Assembly (NCBI GenBank): GCA_949878885.1 | Contig: CATLBN010000018.1 | Span: forward strand, 1 to 39,849 | DNA length: 39,849 nt | Source of the DNA: an uncultured Clostridia bacterium | GTDB lineage: Bacteria; Bacillota; Clostridia; Christensenellales; Borkfalkiaceae | Direction: 5' to 3' | Translations under genes and position numbers: made by a program | The notes under the pieces: generated by a model | Seen by the model: only the letters and a program-made list of their open reading frames with translations | Told to the model about the DNA's origin: nothing | Database searches by the model: none | Part shown: positions 15,098 to 24,035 of the stretch, in pieces | Layout of the letters: each line of letters begins with the position of its first letter | Position numbering within the stretch: the first letter of the stretch is position 1

Positions 15098-16435
15098 TTA
15101 AACCTTTTCTATTGTGAGAGTACAGCCGGCATAAGCGCCCACGTAATACTTGCCTGCCTGTAAATTATAGGTTGCGCCCTCGGCATCCTCTGAATCGGGG
15201 TCCAACACACCGTCTAGCTCGCTGCCGTTAAAAAGTTCCGTACCAATGCATACGTCCCAAGCACTGAATCCTTTGAATTTATAGTTTCCGGCTTCGGTAA
15301 TTTCCAACACAAAATTTTTGGACGTAAATCCGTTGCCTGAATATTCAATGATATTTTCGCCGATTTTAAGCGGAGGTAACTCGTTTACTTCTTCTTCAAC
15401 TTTGTCCATAACTACTCTTACGCTTGTTACGGGACCTGTAACGTCTTCAGCCAATTCAACGCTGAGCCTGGTGTTAGCAACATTATAAGTATAGTTTTCT
15501 ACGGGGTTTACGCCAACTTCTCTGCCGACAACCAATAAAACCTTATCGGAAGGAACGTCTGAATTGCCTTCGTAAGCTGTTATTGTATAAGTATCCGACA
15601 TTTCTTCTTCGGACAATTTTATATTAACCACTACAGATTCCGAAAGCGACGGTATTGTAAGCGGCTCGGTAAACGAAAGTTCCAAAACTTCTTCAACGTA
15701 CTTTTTAAGTTTAAAAGTACCGGTTATTGTTTGGATATTATTGTCAGCGTCTTTTTTCTCGGAAAGTAAGCGCACGTAATAAGTTGTACCTTTTACAAGC
15801 GTATAGTTTCCGTTTGTATTGCGTTCAACGTCGTTTAGAATGTCGTCTTCCGCAGCGTTTAATCCCGAACCTACCGCTATATCGAGATAATCATCGTCGC
15901 CGCTTAATTCAAAATAATAGAAATTCGTTTCGGTTACGGTTACGGTGTAATACACTCCGTTACCGTTTACGGAATAATTGTAAAAAGTATCCAAATCAAT
16001 TTTATAGGGTTTTTCCAATTCGCCGTCAACAGGTGTGCGGGGAGGCTTAACCGCCATTGTAATTACAACTTTATCCAAGGAAGCTTTTGCATCCAAGTTT
16101 TCGGAACCTTCAAGTTTTACGTAAGCGCTTACTTTTACCGAATATTCTTTGCCGGCTTCGTATTCGAACTCTACCTCGCCGAAGCCATTGCAGTCTTCTG
16201 ATACTTCAAGATATACTTCGTTGCTTAATTTACCGTCTACTTTTGCCGTAAGCGTATATACTTTATCGGCTTCCGCTTCGATTTTATAAGTTTTTCCGTC
16301 GTGTTTAACGTTGCTGAGTTCGGTATCGCCGACCTTGATAACGGGGTCGCCGCCGCAGGCAGCCAATCCTACCGCGCCGCATACCAAGCAAACTAACGAA
16401 AGTAAAGCAGTAAGCAAAATGCTGGTTTTTTTCAT
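15098..16435 (-). CDS. Secreted lipoprotein of unknown function
   Basis: 445 residues from ATG 16435, chosen for the AAAAGGAG ribosome site. A lipoprotein signal peptide (MKKTSILL..., lipobox GLAAC, cysteine 27) is followed by acidic, beta-rich sequence with several similar modules. Two of them carry pre-peptidase-like phrases such as YYTVTVTETNFYYFELSG...YYVRLLSE, and the C-terminal module is similar (NFVLEITEAGNYKFKG...KYYVGAYAG). This suggests tandem jelly-roll or carbohydrate-binding-like domains anchored outside the cell. There are no catalytic motifs. It has its own promoter and terminator. Its placement between pectin genes suggests, but does not prove, a role in polysaccharide capture. 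Confidence 0.75.
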   Translation of the reverse strand: MKKTSILLTALLSLVCLVCGAVGLAACGGDPVIKVGDTELSNVKHDGKTYKIEAEADKVYTLTAKVDGKLSNEVYLEVSEDCNGFGEVEFEYEAGKEYSVKVSAYVKLEGSENLDAKASLDKVVITMAVKPPRTPVDGELEKPYKIDLDTFYNYSVNGNGVYYTVTVTETNFYYFELSGDDDYLDIAVGSGLNAAEDDILNDVERNTNGNYTLVKGTTYYVRLLSEKKDADNNIQTITGTFKLKKYVEEVLELSFTEPLTIPSLSESVVVNIKLSEEEMSDTYTITAYEGNSDVPSDKVLLVVGREVGVNPVENYTYNVANTRLSVELAEDVTGPVTSVRVVMDKVEEEVNELPPLKIGENIIEYSGNGFTSKNFVLEITEAGNYKFKGFSAWDVCIGTELFNGSELDGVLDPDSEDAEGATYNLQAGKYYVGAYAGCTLTIEKV

Positions 16436-16464
16436 AAATATTTTCTCCTTTTTATTTGAAATTA

Positions 16465-16493
16465 ATAATATCACATATTTATACAAAAATCAA
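16465..16493 (-). promoter_or_regulatory. Promoter of the lipoprotein gene
   Basis: On the minus strand: TTGATT, 17 bp, then TGA-TATTAT (extended -10, 5 of 6). It lies about 30 bp before the ATG and downstream of the TATTTATGC inverted repeats. Confidence 0.6.
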
Positions 16494-16554
16494 GATATTT
16501 TTTTGGTAATTTTTATTAGTTTATGCAAAACAACATATAATAAATGTTTATATT

Positions 16555-16610
16555 ATTCATATTTATGCAACACATTTGCATAAATATGAATATTTATGCG
16601 GGCATAAATA
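16555..16610. repeat. Array of TATTTATGC inverted repeats (candidate operators)
   Basis: First repeat: ATTCATATTTATGCAA (16555-16570), five-base spacer, and its exact complement (16576-16591). Second repeat: TATTTATGC-GG-GCATAAATA (16591-16610), sharing one base. A further half site, GTTTATGCAAAAC, lies near 16519-16531. The half site TATTTATGC therefore occurs four times in alternating orientation within 56 bp, upstream of the lipoprotein promoter, as expected for a cooperative regulator site. The regulator is unknown. Confidence 0.6.
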
Positions 16611-16637
16611 AAAAACGGCGGATAAACCGCCGTTTTT
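16611..16637. terminator. Terminator of the uronate catabolic operon
   Basis: AAAAACGGCGG and CCGCCGTTTTT flank a five-base loop, 17 bp beyond the uxaC stop. The T-run follows on the minus strand, and the element is symmetric, so it can also stop plus-strand transcription. Confidence 0.85.
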
Positions 16638-16653
16638 TTATTTACGTTAATTT

Positions 16654-18066
16654 TTAAAATCCGAAGAATTCCGCAGCGTTGTTATAGCAAACGTCCTCTA
16701 CTATTTTACTCAGCCGTTCACATTCTTCCGCAGGGTACTGTCCGCTTTCAACCAACCTGCCCAGCATTTGGCACAGCAGCCTTCTGTAATATTCGTGCCT
16801 GGGATACGCCAAAAACGAACGGCTGTCGGTAAGCATACCAACAGACTGCGCAACCAAGCCTACCTGCATAAGCGTTTCAAGGTTTTGGCGCATACCGTCA
16901 AGCTGGTCCAAGAACCACCAAGCCGTGCCTACCTGTACTCTGCCCTTTACTCCCTCTTTCTGGAAGCATCCTGCAAGCACAGTAAGCGCATAGTTGTCGC
17001 GCGGATTTAAACAATATAAAATGGTTTTAGGCATATCGCCGTCTTTGTCAAGCTCTCCAAGCAATGCCGAAAGCTTTTCCATATAAACGGCGTCCTCTAT
17101 GGCGTCGAAACCGGTATCGGGACCTATTTTTTGAAGCATACTTTTGGAGTTGTTCCTAAGCGCGCCTATATGGTATTGCTGCACCCAACCGTATTTGGCG
17201 TATTCTTTGCCCAAAAATACCAAAATATAGCCCTTATATTTATCCTGTTCTTCAACCGATACCGGTTCGCCGTTCATTCCTTTTTCGAATACGGCGTTGG
17301 CTTCTTCGTAAGTTGACGGCGCGTAGTGCACAACGTCTAAAGCGTGGTCGGAGAGTTTTGAGCCCATTTCGTTAAAAAACTTTATGCGCGAAGATAATGC
17401 GCCGCACAAATCTTTTAAAGTTTTTATGGGTTTTTTAACTACGCCGGCAAGTTGGTTTACCCAATCGGCAAACCAAGAAAGTTCTACGTTTATAGCCTTA
17501 TCCGGACGGAACGCAGGGCGCACTCGCACTTTAAGCGTTTTGTCGGCGTTCATTTTTTTATGCCATTCAAGACTGTCTACGGGGTCGTCGGTAGTACACA
17601 CCGTTTTAACGTTGAACTTATACATCATTTCGCGCGCGGTAAGTTTTTCAAGCGTTTTGTTGGCTTTATCCCAAATGATTTGCGCGTTTTCTTTATTAAT
17701 AATTTCTTCAATGCCGAAATAGCGGCGCATTTCCAAATGCGACCAATGATAAAGCGGATTGCCTACGAAATACGGCATACTTTCAACAAATTGAAGATAT
17801 TTTTTATAGTCGTCGTCGGGACCGGAAATACTGTCTTCCGAATAGCCCCTGGCGCGCAACGCGCGCCACTTGTAGTGGTCGCCGTACCTGTCGCCTGCGC
17901 CGAGCCAAACTTCGGCAAGGTTGCGGAACTTTTTATCTTCGTAAATTTCCTTAGGCTGCAAATGGCAGTGGTAGTCGATTATAGGCATACCTTCCGCGTG
18001 TTCGTGATACAGTTTTTTAGCCGTTTCGGTATCAAGAAGAAAATCTTTATCCATAAAAGCTTTCAT
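16654..18066 (-). CDS. uxaC: Uronate isomerase
   Basis: 470 residues of the UxaC family. It interconverts D-galacturonate with D-tagaturonate (and glucuronate with fructuronate). The amidohydrolase-like metal motif HCHLQPKE (H33, H35), the downstream AEVWLGAGDRYGDHYKWRAL region and the C-terminal YRRLLCQMLGRLVE are typical, and the length matches the family. Its ATG overlaps the uxaA stop by one base (TAATG), so the two are translationally coupled. It is the last gene of the catabolic operon although it catalyses the first step of the saturated branch. No mannonate genes (uxuA, uxuB) are present here, so galacturonate is the likely physiological substrate. Confidence 0.96.
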   Translation of the reverse strand: MKAFMDKDFLLDTETAKKLYHEHAEGMPIIDYHCHLQPKEIYEDKKFRNLAEVWLGAGDRYGDHYKWRALRARGYSEDSISGPDDDYKKYLQFVESMPYFVGNPLYHWSHLEMRRYFGIEEIINKENAQIIWDKANKTLEKLTAREMMYKFNVKTVCTTDDPVDSLEWHKKMNADKTLKVRVRPAFRPDKAINVELSWFADWVNQLAGVVKKPIKTLKDLCGALSSRIKFFNEMGSKLSDHALDVVHYAPSTYEEANAVFEKGMNGEPVSVEEQDKYKGYILVFLGKEYAKYGWVQQYHIGALRNNSKSMLQKIGPDTGFDAIEDAVYMEKLSALLGELDKDGDMPKTILYCLNPRDNYALTVLAGCFQKEGVKGRVQVGTAWWFLDQLDGMRQNLETLMQVGLVAQSVGMLTDSRSFLAYPRHEYYRRLLCQMLGRLVESGQYPAEECERLSKIVEDVCYNNAAEFFGF

Positions 18067-19538
18067 TATAGCGTTACCCCCGTTTTAAAAATGGCAATTT
18101 CTTTTGTTTGATTAATTTCGTTTTTGGCAGGCTTGCCGTTCGCCGTTTCCACTATCAAATCAATAAGCTTTTCAAGCTGCGTTTCAAAATCGCTTTCAAG
18201 CACGGCGCCCGCGTTAAAGTCTATCCAATTAGATTTGTTTGCGGCAAGTTCGGAATTGGTAGCTATTTTAAGCGTGGGTACAAAACCTCCGAACGGAGTG
18301 CCCCTGCCCGTTGTAAACAGCACCAAATGGCAGCCTGCCGCCGCTATGTTGGTTACCGCGCACATATCGTTGCCCGGTCCGTTTAACAAATTAAGCCCCC
18401 TGGCAGTAACAAAGCCGTCGTCAAACACAACGTCTTCAACGGGTCCCGAACCGGATTTTTGCGTACAGCCCAACGATTTGTCTTCAAGCGTGGTAATACC
18501 GCCGGCTTTATTTCCGGGAGACGGGTTTTCGTAAACCGTTTGACCGTTACGGCGGAAGTAGTCCTTAAATTCGTTAATAAGTCTTACAACCTTTTCAAAC
18601 GTAGCCATGTCTTTTGCACGGTTCATTAAAAGCTGCTCCGCGCCGAACATTTCGGGCACTTCCGATAAAACGGTAGTTCCGCCTGCCGCCACTATATAGT
18701 CGGAAAACATTCCTACAAGCGGATTTGCGGTTATGCCGGAAAGCCCGTCGCTGCCGCCGCATTTCAAACCCACTTTCAAACAGGAAATATCGCGCTCCTC
18801 GCGTTTGTCTCCCTTTATAACTTGGGCTATCTGTCTTAAAAGTTCTACTCCGCTTTCAATTTCGTCCTCAACTTCCTGACAAACCAAAAATTTCACACGC
18901 GACAAGTCTACGCCCTGCAAGCCTTCTTTGAATTGCTCCATTTGATTGTTTTCGCAGCCCAATCCCAAAACCAGCACGCCGCCTGCATTGGGATGACGCA
19001 CGATTTTCTGCAAAATCAACTTGGTTCTTTCGTGGTCGTCGCCCAGCTGCGAACAGCCGTAAGGGTGAGTATATGTAAACGCGCCGTCAAAACCGTTTGT
19101 ACCGTAACGGTTTTTAAAAGTTTCTACAATAAGCTTAGCCTGTCCGTTTACGCAACCCACGGTTGGAATTACCCAAAGTTCGTTTCTTATACCCACTTCG
19201 CCGTTTGCGCGCGGATAAACGTTGACTTTGCGCGGCGTAACTTTTTTAAGCTTTGTACTAACTCTGCTGTAAGTATATTGCAGGCTTTCGGAAAGATTGG
19301 TGCGTACGTTGTGCGTATGCACGTGCTCGCCTGCCTTAATGTCCTTTACCGCCCGGGCTATGGGACTGCCGTATTTTATTATATTTTCGCCCGCTTTAAT
19401 GTTGCGCAAAGCAAATTTATGCCCCTTAACAATATCTTCGGCAAGCGTTACCCCCTCGTATATGCCGTATTTTTCAATGTCGCACAATGCAACCGCAACG
19501 TTATCGAGAGGATTTATTATTATAGTTTTTCTGTCCAT
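18066..19538 (-). CDS. uxaA: Altronate dehydratase
   Basis: 490 residues. It dehydrates D-altronate to 2-keto-3-deoxygluconate. The N-terminal SAF domain (about 1-90, with GEHVHTHNV) is fused to the large UxaA catalytic domain, whose signatures include HPYGCSQLG, GLGCENNQ and LKCGGSDGLSGITANPLVG. Both halves are in one chain, the usual single-gene arrangement. The start is ATG 19538, eight bases after the uxaB stop, with an AAGGAT ribosome site overlapping that stop region. Confidence 0.96.
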   Translation of the reverse strand: MDRKTIIINPLDNVAVALCDIEKYGIYEGVTLAEDIVKGHKFALRNIKAGENIIKYGSPIARAVKDIKAGEHVHTHNVRTNLSESLQYTYSRVSTKLKKVTPRKVNVYPRANGEVGIRNELWVIPTVGCVNGQAKLIVETFKNRYGTNGFDGAFTYTHPYGCSQLGDDHERTKLILQKIVRHPNAGGVLVLGLGCENNQMEQFKEGLQGVDLSRVKFLVCQEVEDEIESGVELLRQIAQVIKGDKREERDISCLKVGLKCGGSDGLSGITANPLVGMFSDYIVAAGGTTVLSEVPEMFGAEQLLMNRAKDMATFEKVVRLINEFKDYFRRNGQTVYENPSPGNKAGGITTLEDKSLGCTQKSGSGPVEDVVFDDGFVTARGLNLLNGPGNDMCAVTNIAAAGCHLVLFTTGRGTPFGGFVPTLKIATNSELAANKSNWIDFNAGAVLESDFETQLEKLIDLIVETANGKPAKNEINQTKEIAIFKTGVTL

Positions 19539-19546
19539 AAATATCC

Positions 19547-21019
19547 TTATTTTTCAAGACAGCTGCCTTTGCATCCGCCTACAAAACATTCTACAGCCGC
19601 ACGCATACCTTTTTTGTCGATAGCGCTTAAATATTTTGCTACTTCGTCGCATATATCGGGGTGTATGCCGTTCATATCCATTCCCCAAGCCTGCGTCCAG
19701 GCAAGCGCATCGTGCGCAAGTTTGCGGTAATCGCCGTTAAATTCCTCCCAAAGCTTTGTCCAATACGCAAGCAATTCCGCGTCGTCTTTAAGCGCAATAT
19801 CTTCGCTTCCTCTCTTGCCTTTATGGAACTGTACAAGCGCCGCAAAAGCAAACAATACGCGCTTGGGAAGTTCGCCCTTAATTCTTACGTAATCCAAAAG
19901 CGTAGGCAGAATTCTGGTTCTGAATTTTGTTGTGGAGTTTAACGCTATGGATATAAGTTCGTGCCGTATAAACGGGTTCTGATAACGTTCTATAACGCTG
20001 TTTGCAAACGCCGTCATTTGGTCCTGCGGCAAATCGATTGTGGGATTTACTTCTTCAAAAACAAAGTCGCGCACAAACTTTCCTATAACTTTATCGTTAA
20101 CCGCTTCCCCAACCGTATCTATTCCGCAAAGATACGCAACGGGAACCATTGCCGTGTGCGAGCCGTTTAAAATTTTTACTTTTCTTTGTTTGTAAGGATG
20201 AATATCGTCGGCAAAAATAACGTTAAGTCCCGTACTGTCGGCAGGCAGCGCCTTTTGAACGCGGGGCTCTTTTTTAAGCACCCACAAATGGAAAATTTCG
20301 CCCTTTACAACGTTATTGTCTATATAGCCCGTTTCCTTTTGAATTTCTTCTATTTCGTTTTTTGGATAACCGGGAACTATTCTGTCTACAAGCGTAGATG
20401 TAAAATGATTGCAATTTTGCATCCAGCTTATAAATTTTGCGTCCATTTTGTTAATTTTAGCAAGCTCCGTCAAACATCTGTACAGCTCGTCGCCGTTATC
20501 GTCTATAAGCTCGCAGGGAATAATTGCAAGTCCTTTTTCGGGGTCGCCGTTAAATTTGTCGTATCTTCGTTTTAAAAGCGCAAGCAGTTTACCTGGGAAG
20601 CTTTTGGGGCACTTTGTAAAGTCGGTATCGGTTGCGTCAACCGCAATGCCCGCTTCGGTAGTATTGGAAATTATAACTTCCAAATCTTCGCTCTCGCCGT
20701 AGCTTAAAAATCTTTCGTACTCGGTAAACGGATTAACGCAATCGTCTATAACGTCTATTACACGGCTTTGCTTAACTTTTTTACCGCCGTCTATGCCCTC
20801 TAACCTAAGGGTATAAAGTCCGTCCTGCGCGGCAAGTTCCGCAACTCTGCCGAACGGCATAGGCTGAACAACCGCAACGCCTGCGTCTATTGCTCCTTTA
20901 TCGTTTAAATCCTGAATTATCCATTCTACGAAAGCGCGCAGAAAGTTGCCTTCGCCGAACTGCATAATTTTGATTTTTCTTTGCGGTTTTGAATGTATTT
21001 TTTTATTAAGTAATTCCAT
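19547..21019 (-). CDS. uxaB: Tagaturonate reductase (altronate oxidoreductase)
   Basis: 490 residues of the mannitol dehydrogenase superfamily. It reduces D-tagaturonate to D-altronate with NADH. The N-terminal Rossmann motif is FGEGNFLRAF near residue 20. The catalytic pattern KxxxxNxxH-like is KVKILNGSHTAMVP in the second domain. ATG 21019 is preferred over the in-frame GTG three codons upstream because GGAG lies eight bases before it. The sequence fits UxaB rather than UxuB, in agreement with the uxaA and uxaC neighbours. Confidence 0.94.
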   Translation of the reverse strand: MELLNKKIHSKPQRKIKIMQFGEGNFLRAFVEWIIQDLNDKGAIDAGVAVVQPMPFGRVAELAAQDGLYTLRLEGIDGGKKVKQSRVIDVIDDCVNPFTEYERFLSYGESEDLEVIISNTTEAGIAVDATDTDFTKCPKSFPGKLLALLKRRYDKFNGDPEKGLAIIPCELIDDNGDELYRCLTELAKINKMDAKFISWMQNCNHFTSTLVDRIVPGYPKNEIEEIQKETGYIDNNVVKGEIFHLWVLKKEPRVQKALPADSTGLNVIFADDIHPYKQRKVKILNGSHTAMVPVAYLCGIDTVGEAVNDKVIGKFVRDFVFEEVNPTIDLPQDQMTAFANSVIERYQNPFIRHELISIALNSTTKFRTRILPTLLDYVRIKGELPKRVLFAFAALVQFHKGKRGSEDIALKDDAELLAYWTKLWEEFNGDYRKLAHDALAWTQAWGMDMNGIHPDICDEVAKYLSAIDKKGMRAAVECFVGGCKGSCLEK

Positions 21020-21072
21020 TGTTTTCACTCCATATTAATTTAATTAAGCCATACTAAGGGGTTAACCGCTTT

Positions 21073-22182
21073 TTAATGCCTTTTTATATCGCTTTCTATA
21101 ACTTCCTCCGTTTCCGCGTCAAATAAATAAGAAGCGTTATGAGGAATATAGAATTTAAAGTTTGCGCCCATAGTAGGAGTGTGGTGCGGATTGACTTTTA
21201 ATATAACGTTAGTCTTGCTTTCACCTTCGCCTACGGTTGCGTAAACGTTTGTGGTATCGCCCAAAAGTTCGGTAAGTTCAACATAAGAATCAACCGCATA
21301 AGACGAAGTTTTTGCGCCCAACTCTATAGCTTCGGGTCTGAAAGCAAAAACAACTTTTTTGCCTTCCAATGCTTTAACGTCTTTAACAACGGGTTTAATA
21401 TCTAAAGAAATCGAAGAAGATACAAACTTGCCGCCCTCCACGCTGCCGCGGATAAAGTTCATAGGCGGTTCGCCTATAAAGCCCGCAACGAACAGGTTTT
21501 TGGGATAGAAATACAGTTCGTACGGAGTGCCTATCTGCTGAACGTATCCTCCGGATTTCATAACGACTATTCTGTCCGACATTGTCATAGCTTCGGTTTG
21601 GTCGTGCGTAACGTAAATGGTTGTTGCGCCTACCGAGCGGTGAATTTGCTTAATTTCCGAACGCATTGTAACGCGCTGTTTTGCGTCGAGGTTTGAAAGA
21701 GGTTCGTCCATAAGGAAAATACTTACTTTTCTTATAAGAGCTCTGCCTACCGCAACGCGCTGGCATTGACCGCCGGAAAGCGCTCTGGGAAATCTTTCCA
21801 AATAATCGGTAAGCCCCAAAATTTTAGCCGTTGCCTGAACCTTTTCTTCTATAATGTCGTCGTCAATGCCTTCAAGCGTAAGTCCGAACGCAAGGTTTTC
21901 GTAAACCGTTAAGTGCGGATAAAGCGCGTAGGACTGGAAAACCATTGCAATCCCTCTGTCGCGCGAAGACATTTGGTTTGCAAGTTTTCCGTCAATGTAA
22001 AATTCGCCCGCGGTAATATCCTCTAAGCCGGCAATCATTCTCAGAGTTGTGGATTTACCGCAGCCGGAATCGCCGACAAGGCAGATAAATTCGCCGTCTT
22101 TGATTTCCATATTGAAATCGTGCACGGCGTGGTAGCCGTTAGGATACACTTTGTTTACGTCTTTAAATAAAAGATGTGCCAT
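21073..22182 (-). CDS. Second sugar ABC transporter ATP-binding protein (MsmX/UgpC type)
   Basis: 369 residues. Walker A GDSGCGKST (37-45), Q-loop VFQSYALYPH, Walker B IFLMDEP, switch THDQTEA and a C-terminal TOBE domain (FAFRPEAIELG) are intact. The signature reads LSGGQCQR instead of the usual LSGGQRQR, a conservative-position change that leaves the core LSGGQ. No permease or binding protein is next to it. It sits inside the uronate catabolic operon, so it may energise the pectin transporter at 11027-13034, or other permeases lacking an ATPase, as MsmX does in Bacillus. Confidence 0.9.
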   Translation of the reverse strand: MAHLLFKDVNKVYPNGYHAVHDFNMEIKDGEFICLVGDSGCGKSTTLRMIAGLEDITAGEFYIDGKLANQMSSRDRGIAMVFQSYALYPHLTVYENLAFGLTLEGIDDDIIEEKVQATAKILGLTDYLERFPRALSGGQCQRVAVGRALIRKVSIFLMDEPLSNLDAKQRVTMRSEIKQIHRSVGATTIYVTHDQTEAMTMSDRIVVMKSGGYVQQIGTPYELYFYPKNLFVAGFIGEPPMNFIRGSVEGGKFVSSSISLDIKPVVKDVKALEGKKVVFAFRPEAIELGAKTSSYAVDSYVELTELLGDTTNVYATVGEGESKTNVILKVNPHHTPTMGANFKFYIPHNASYLFDAETEEVIESDIKRH

Positions 22183-22218
22183 TTTATTTTTCCCCTTTTT
22201 TAAATTTAGGTATAGTTT

Positions 22219-23088
22219 TTATTTTAAATCTGCGGTAGCGATATTGTCCATATCGTCATATGTTTGATTTTCGCCGCACATTCCCCATATAAACGTATAA
22301 TTATGGGTGCCTACGCCGCTGTGTATAGACCAGCTGGGCGAAATTACTGCCTGTTCTGAGTGCATTATAATATGACGGGTTTGGTTGGGAGTTCCCATAA
22401 GATGTATAACCGCTTCGGTTTCGGGAAGTTCGAAGTACATATAAACTTCCATACGCCTTTCGTGGGTATGGCTGGGTAATGTGTTCCAAGCGCTGCCCTC
22501 CGCAAGTTCGGTCATTCCCATAGCAAGCTGACAGCTTTGGCATACGTCGCCTATAATAAACTGATTGATTGTACGCTTGTTAATTCCCTCTTGGGTGCCG
22601 AGGTGGCGCTGCACGCAGTATTTAACGCCGTCGGGCGCGGGCTTGCCTTCTACGGGTTTAACTATTTTAACCGTAGGATAGCTTTTGTGCGCGGGACAGG
22701 AATTTATATAAAACTTAGCGGGATTTTTGCCGTCTTTAGAGGAAAACTCAACCTGCTTTACACCCATTCCTATATAAATTCCCTCTTTAAAGCCTATGTC
22801 GTACTTTTTGCCGTCCAAGGCAATAACGCCTGCGCCGCCTATATTTATAACGCCCATTTCGCGGCGCTCCAAAAAATAATCGGTTGCAAGCTCTTTAAAC
22901 GTTCCCAGCGATAAACTGCTTTTTACGGGCATTGCACCGCCGGCAATAATTCTGTCTTGATGCGAATACGTTAAAAGAATATCGTCCGCTTCGAAAAGCT
23001 TTTCAATTAAATATTTCTGTCTTAATTCCTCGGTATCGTACCGTTTGGAATCATCGGGATGGTTGGAATACCTTACGTCGAATTTCAT
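22219..23088 (-). CDS. kduI: 5-keto-4-deoxyuronate isomerase
   Basis: 289 residues, a double-cupin isomerase converting 4-deoxy-L-threo-5-hexosulose uronate to 3-deoxy-D-glycero-2,5-hexodiulosonate. The zinc ligands are visible: H207 and H209 in SHTHERR, E214 in MEVYMYFEL and H256 in WSIHSGVG, in the same order and spacing as the E. coli enzyme. Its substrate comes from unsaturated pectin oligomers via the GH105 enzyme. The ribosome site is weak (AAGGAT). Confidence 0.96.
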   Translation of the reverse strand: MKFDVRYSNHPDDSKRYDTEELRQKYLIEKLFEADDILLTYSHQDRIIAGGAMPVKSSLSLGTFKELATDYFLERREMGVINIGGAGVIALDGKKYDIGFKEGIYIGMGVKQVEFSSKDGKNPAKFYINSCPAHKSYPTVKIVKPVEGKPAPDGVKYCVQRHLGTQEGINKRTINQFIIGDVCQSCQLAMGMTELAEGSAWNTLPSHTHERRMEVYMYFELPETEAVIHLMGTPNQTRHIIMHSEQAVISPSWSIHSGVGTHNYTFIWGMCGENQTYDDMDNIATADLK

Positions 23089-23144
23089 AGTTTATATATC
23101 CTTAAATTATTGTTTTTTTATATTAAACGGCGCATATTACGGGG

Positions 23145-23984
23145 TTAAACGTTTTCCCACACGCTGTTAACAAACTCTATGCACGGCACTATGTCGCTGC
23201 CGACGGTGCCTTCCAAAACGAGATAAGCGTTTTTATCGTAAGCCTTTATACGCTTTAAAATTTCTTTATAGTCGAACATTCCGCTGCCCGGCGCAACCTG
23301 CTTTAACCTTCCGTCTTCAAATACGCAGTCCTTTAAATGGAACACCGCTATTCTTCCGGCAAAAGTTTTTAAACCTTCGTCCAAAATATCCAGATAGCTT
23401 TTATAATTGGTGCCGTCCAAATAATTATAAATATCGAAAATAATTTTTATATTGTCGGCGTCAATCGCGTCAACGGCGCGTTTAAGCGTTGCCACGTTCC
23501 AGCAAACGTGCCCTGCCGCGCCTTCCATTCCTACGTACGCGCCAAAGCCTTTGGCATATTCGGCAAGTTCTTTAAAAGCTGCTATTACTTTATCCAACGC
23601 TTCCTCAGTACGGTTTTTGGGGTTATACGTCCACTTATCGTCGTTATAACTGCCCGTTTCCGAGCCTACGATATTGCAACCCAAATTTTTTGAATACTTT
23701 AAATAACTTTTAAAAACCGCTTTGCCGTTTTCAACTTTTAATTTATCCGAGTGCACGGGGTTGAAATATGCGCCTATAAGCGGAACGGAAATTCCCGCCT
23801 TGCAAAGCGCCGAGCCTATAGCGGAAGAATTGTCGCAATTTAAAGCTTCAGGCGAATATTTAATTTCGTCCATAAACTTATAAACTACTAATTGCACCGC
23901 GGATATGCCGCAGTTTCGCGCTTTTTCTATAGCGCTATCCAATCCCTTTACGCCCAAATCGTGCGTTCTGAAAGCAATAGTCAT
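23145..23984 (-). CDS. Sugar isomerase/epimerase-type TIM barrel protein
   Basis: 279 residues of the xylose-isomerase-like (AP endonuclease family 2) TIM-barrel superfamily. Acidic and histidine metal ligands typical of these epimerases are visible: E in GMEGAAGHVCWN, D in IIFDIYNYLD, H in VFHLKDC and E in LVLEGTVGSD. The exact reaction cannot be read from the sequence. All known steps from galacturonate and unsaturated uronate to pyruvate are already covered by other genes here, so it may process a variant sugar, repair an off-pathway epimer or speed an equilibration. It lies between kdgK and kduI in the operon. Confidence 0.78.
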   Translation of the reverse strand: MTIAFRTHDLGVKGLDSAIEKARNCGISAVQLVVYKFMDEIKYSPEALNCDNSSAIGSALCKAGISVPLIGAYFNPVHSDKLKVENGKAVFKSYLKYSKNLGCNIVGSETGSYNDDKWTYNPKNRTEEALDKVIAAFKELAEYAKGFGAYVGMEGAAGHVCWNVATLKRAVDAIDADNIKIIFDIYNYLDGTNYKSYLDILDEGLKTFAGRIAVFHLKDCVFEDGRLKQVAPGSGMFDYKEILKRIKAYDKNAYLVLEGTVGSDIVPCIEFVNSVWENV

Positions 23985-24035
23985 AACTTATTTACCGTGC
24001 CGTTTGACGGAGCGTTTATATAAAGCGCCGCCTAA

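Noticed and set aside
16654-18066. Whether the uronate isomerase mainly serves glucuronate
   Set aside because: uxuA and uxuB are absent while uxaA and uxaB are in the same operon, so the galacturonate role is favoured.
18933-19730. 265-codon plus-strand frame opposite uxaA/uxaB
   Set aside because: It covers two unmistakable genes on the other strand and has no ribosome site or domain.
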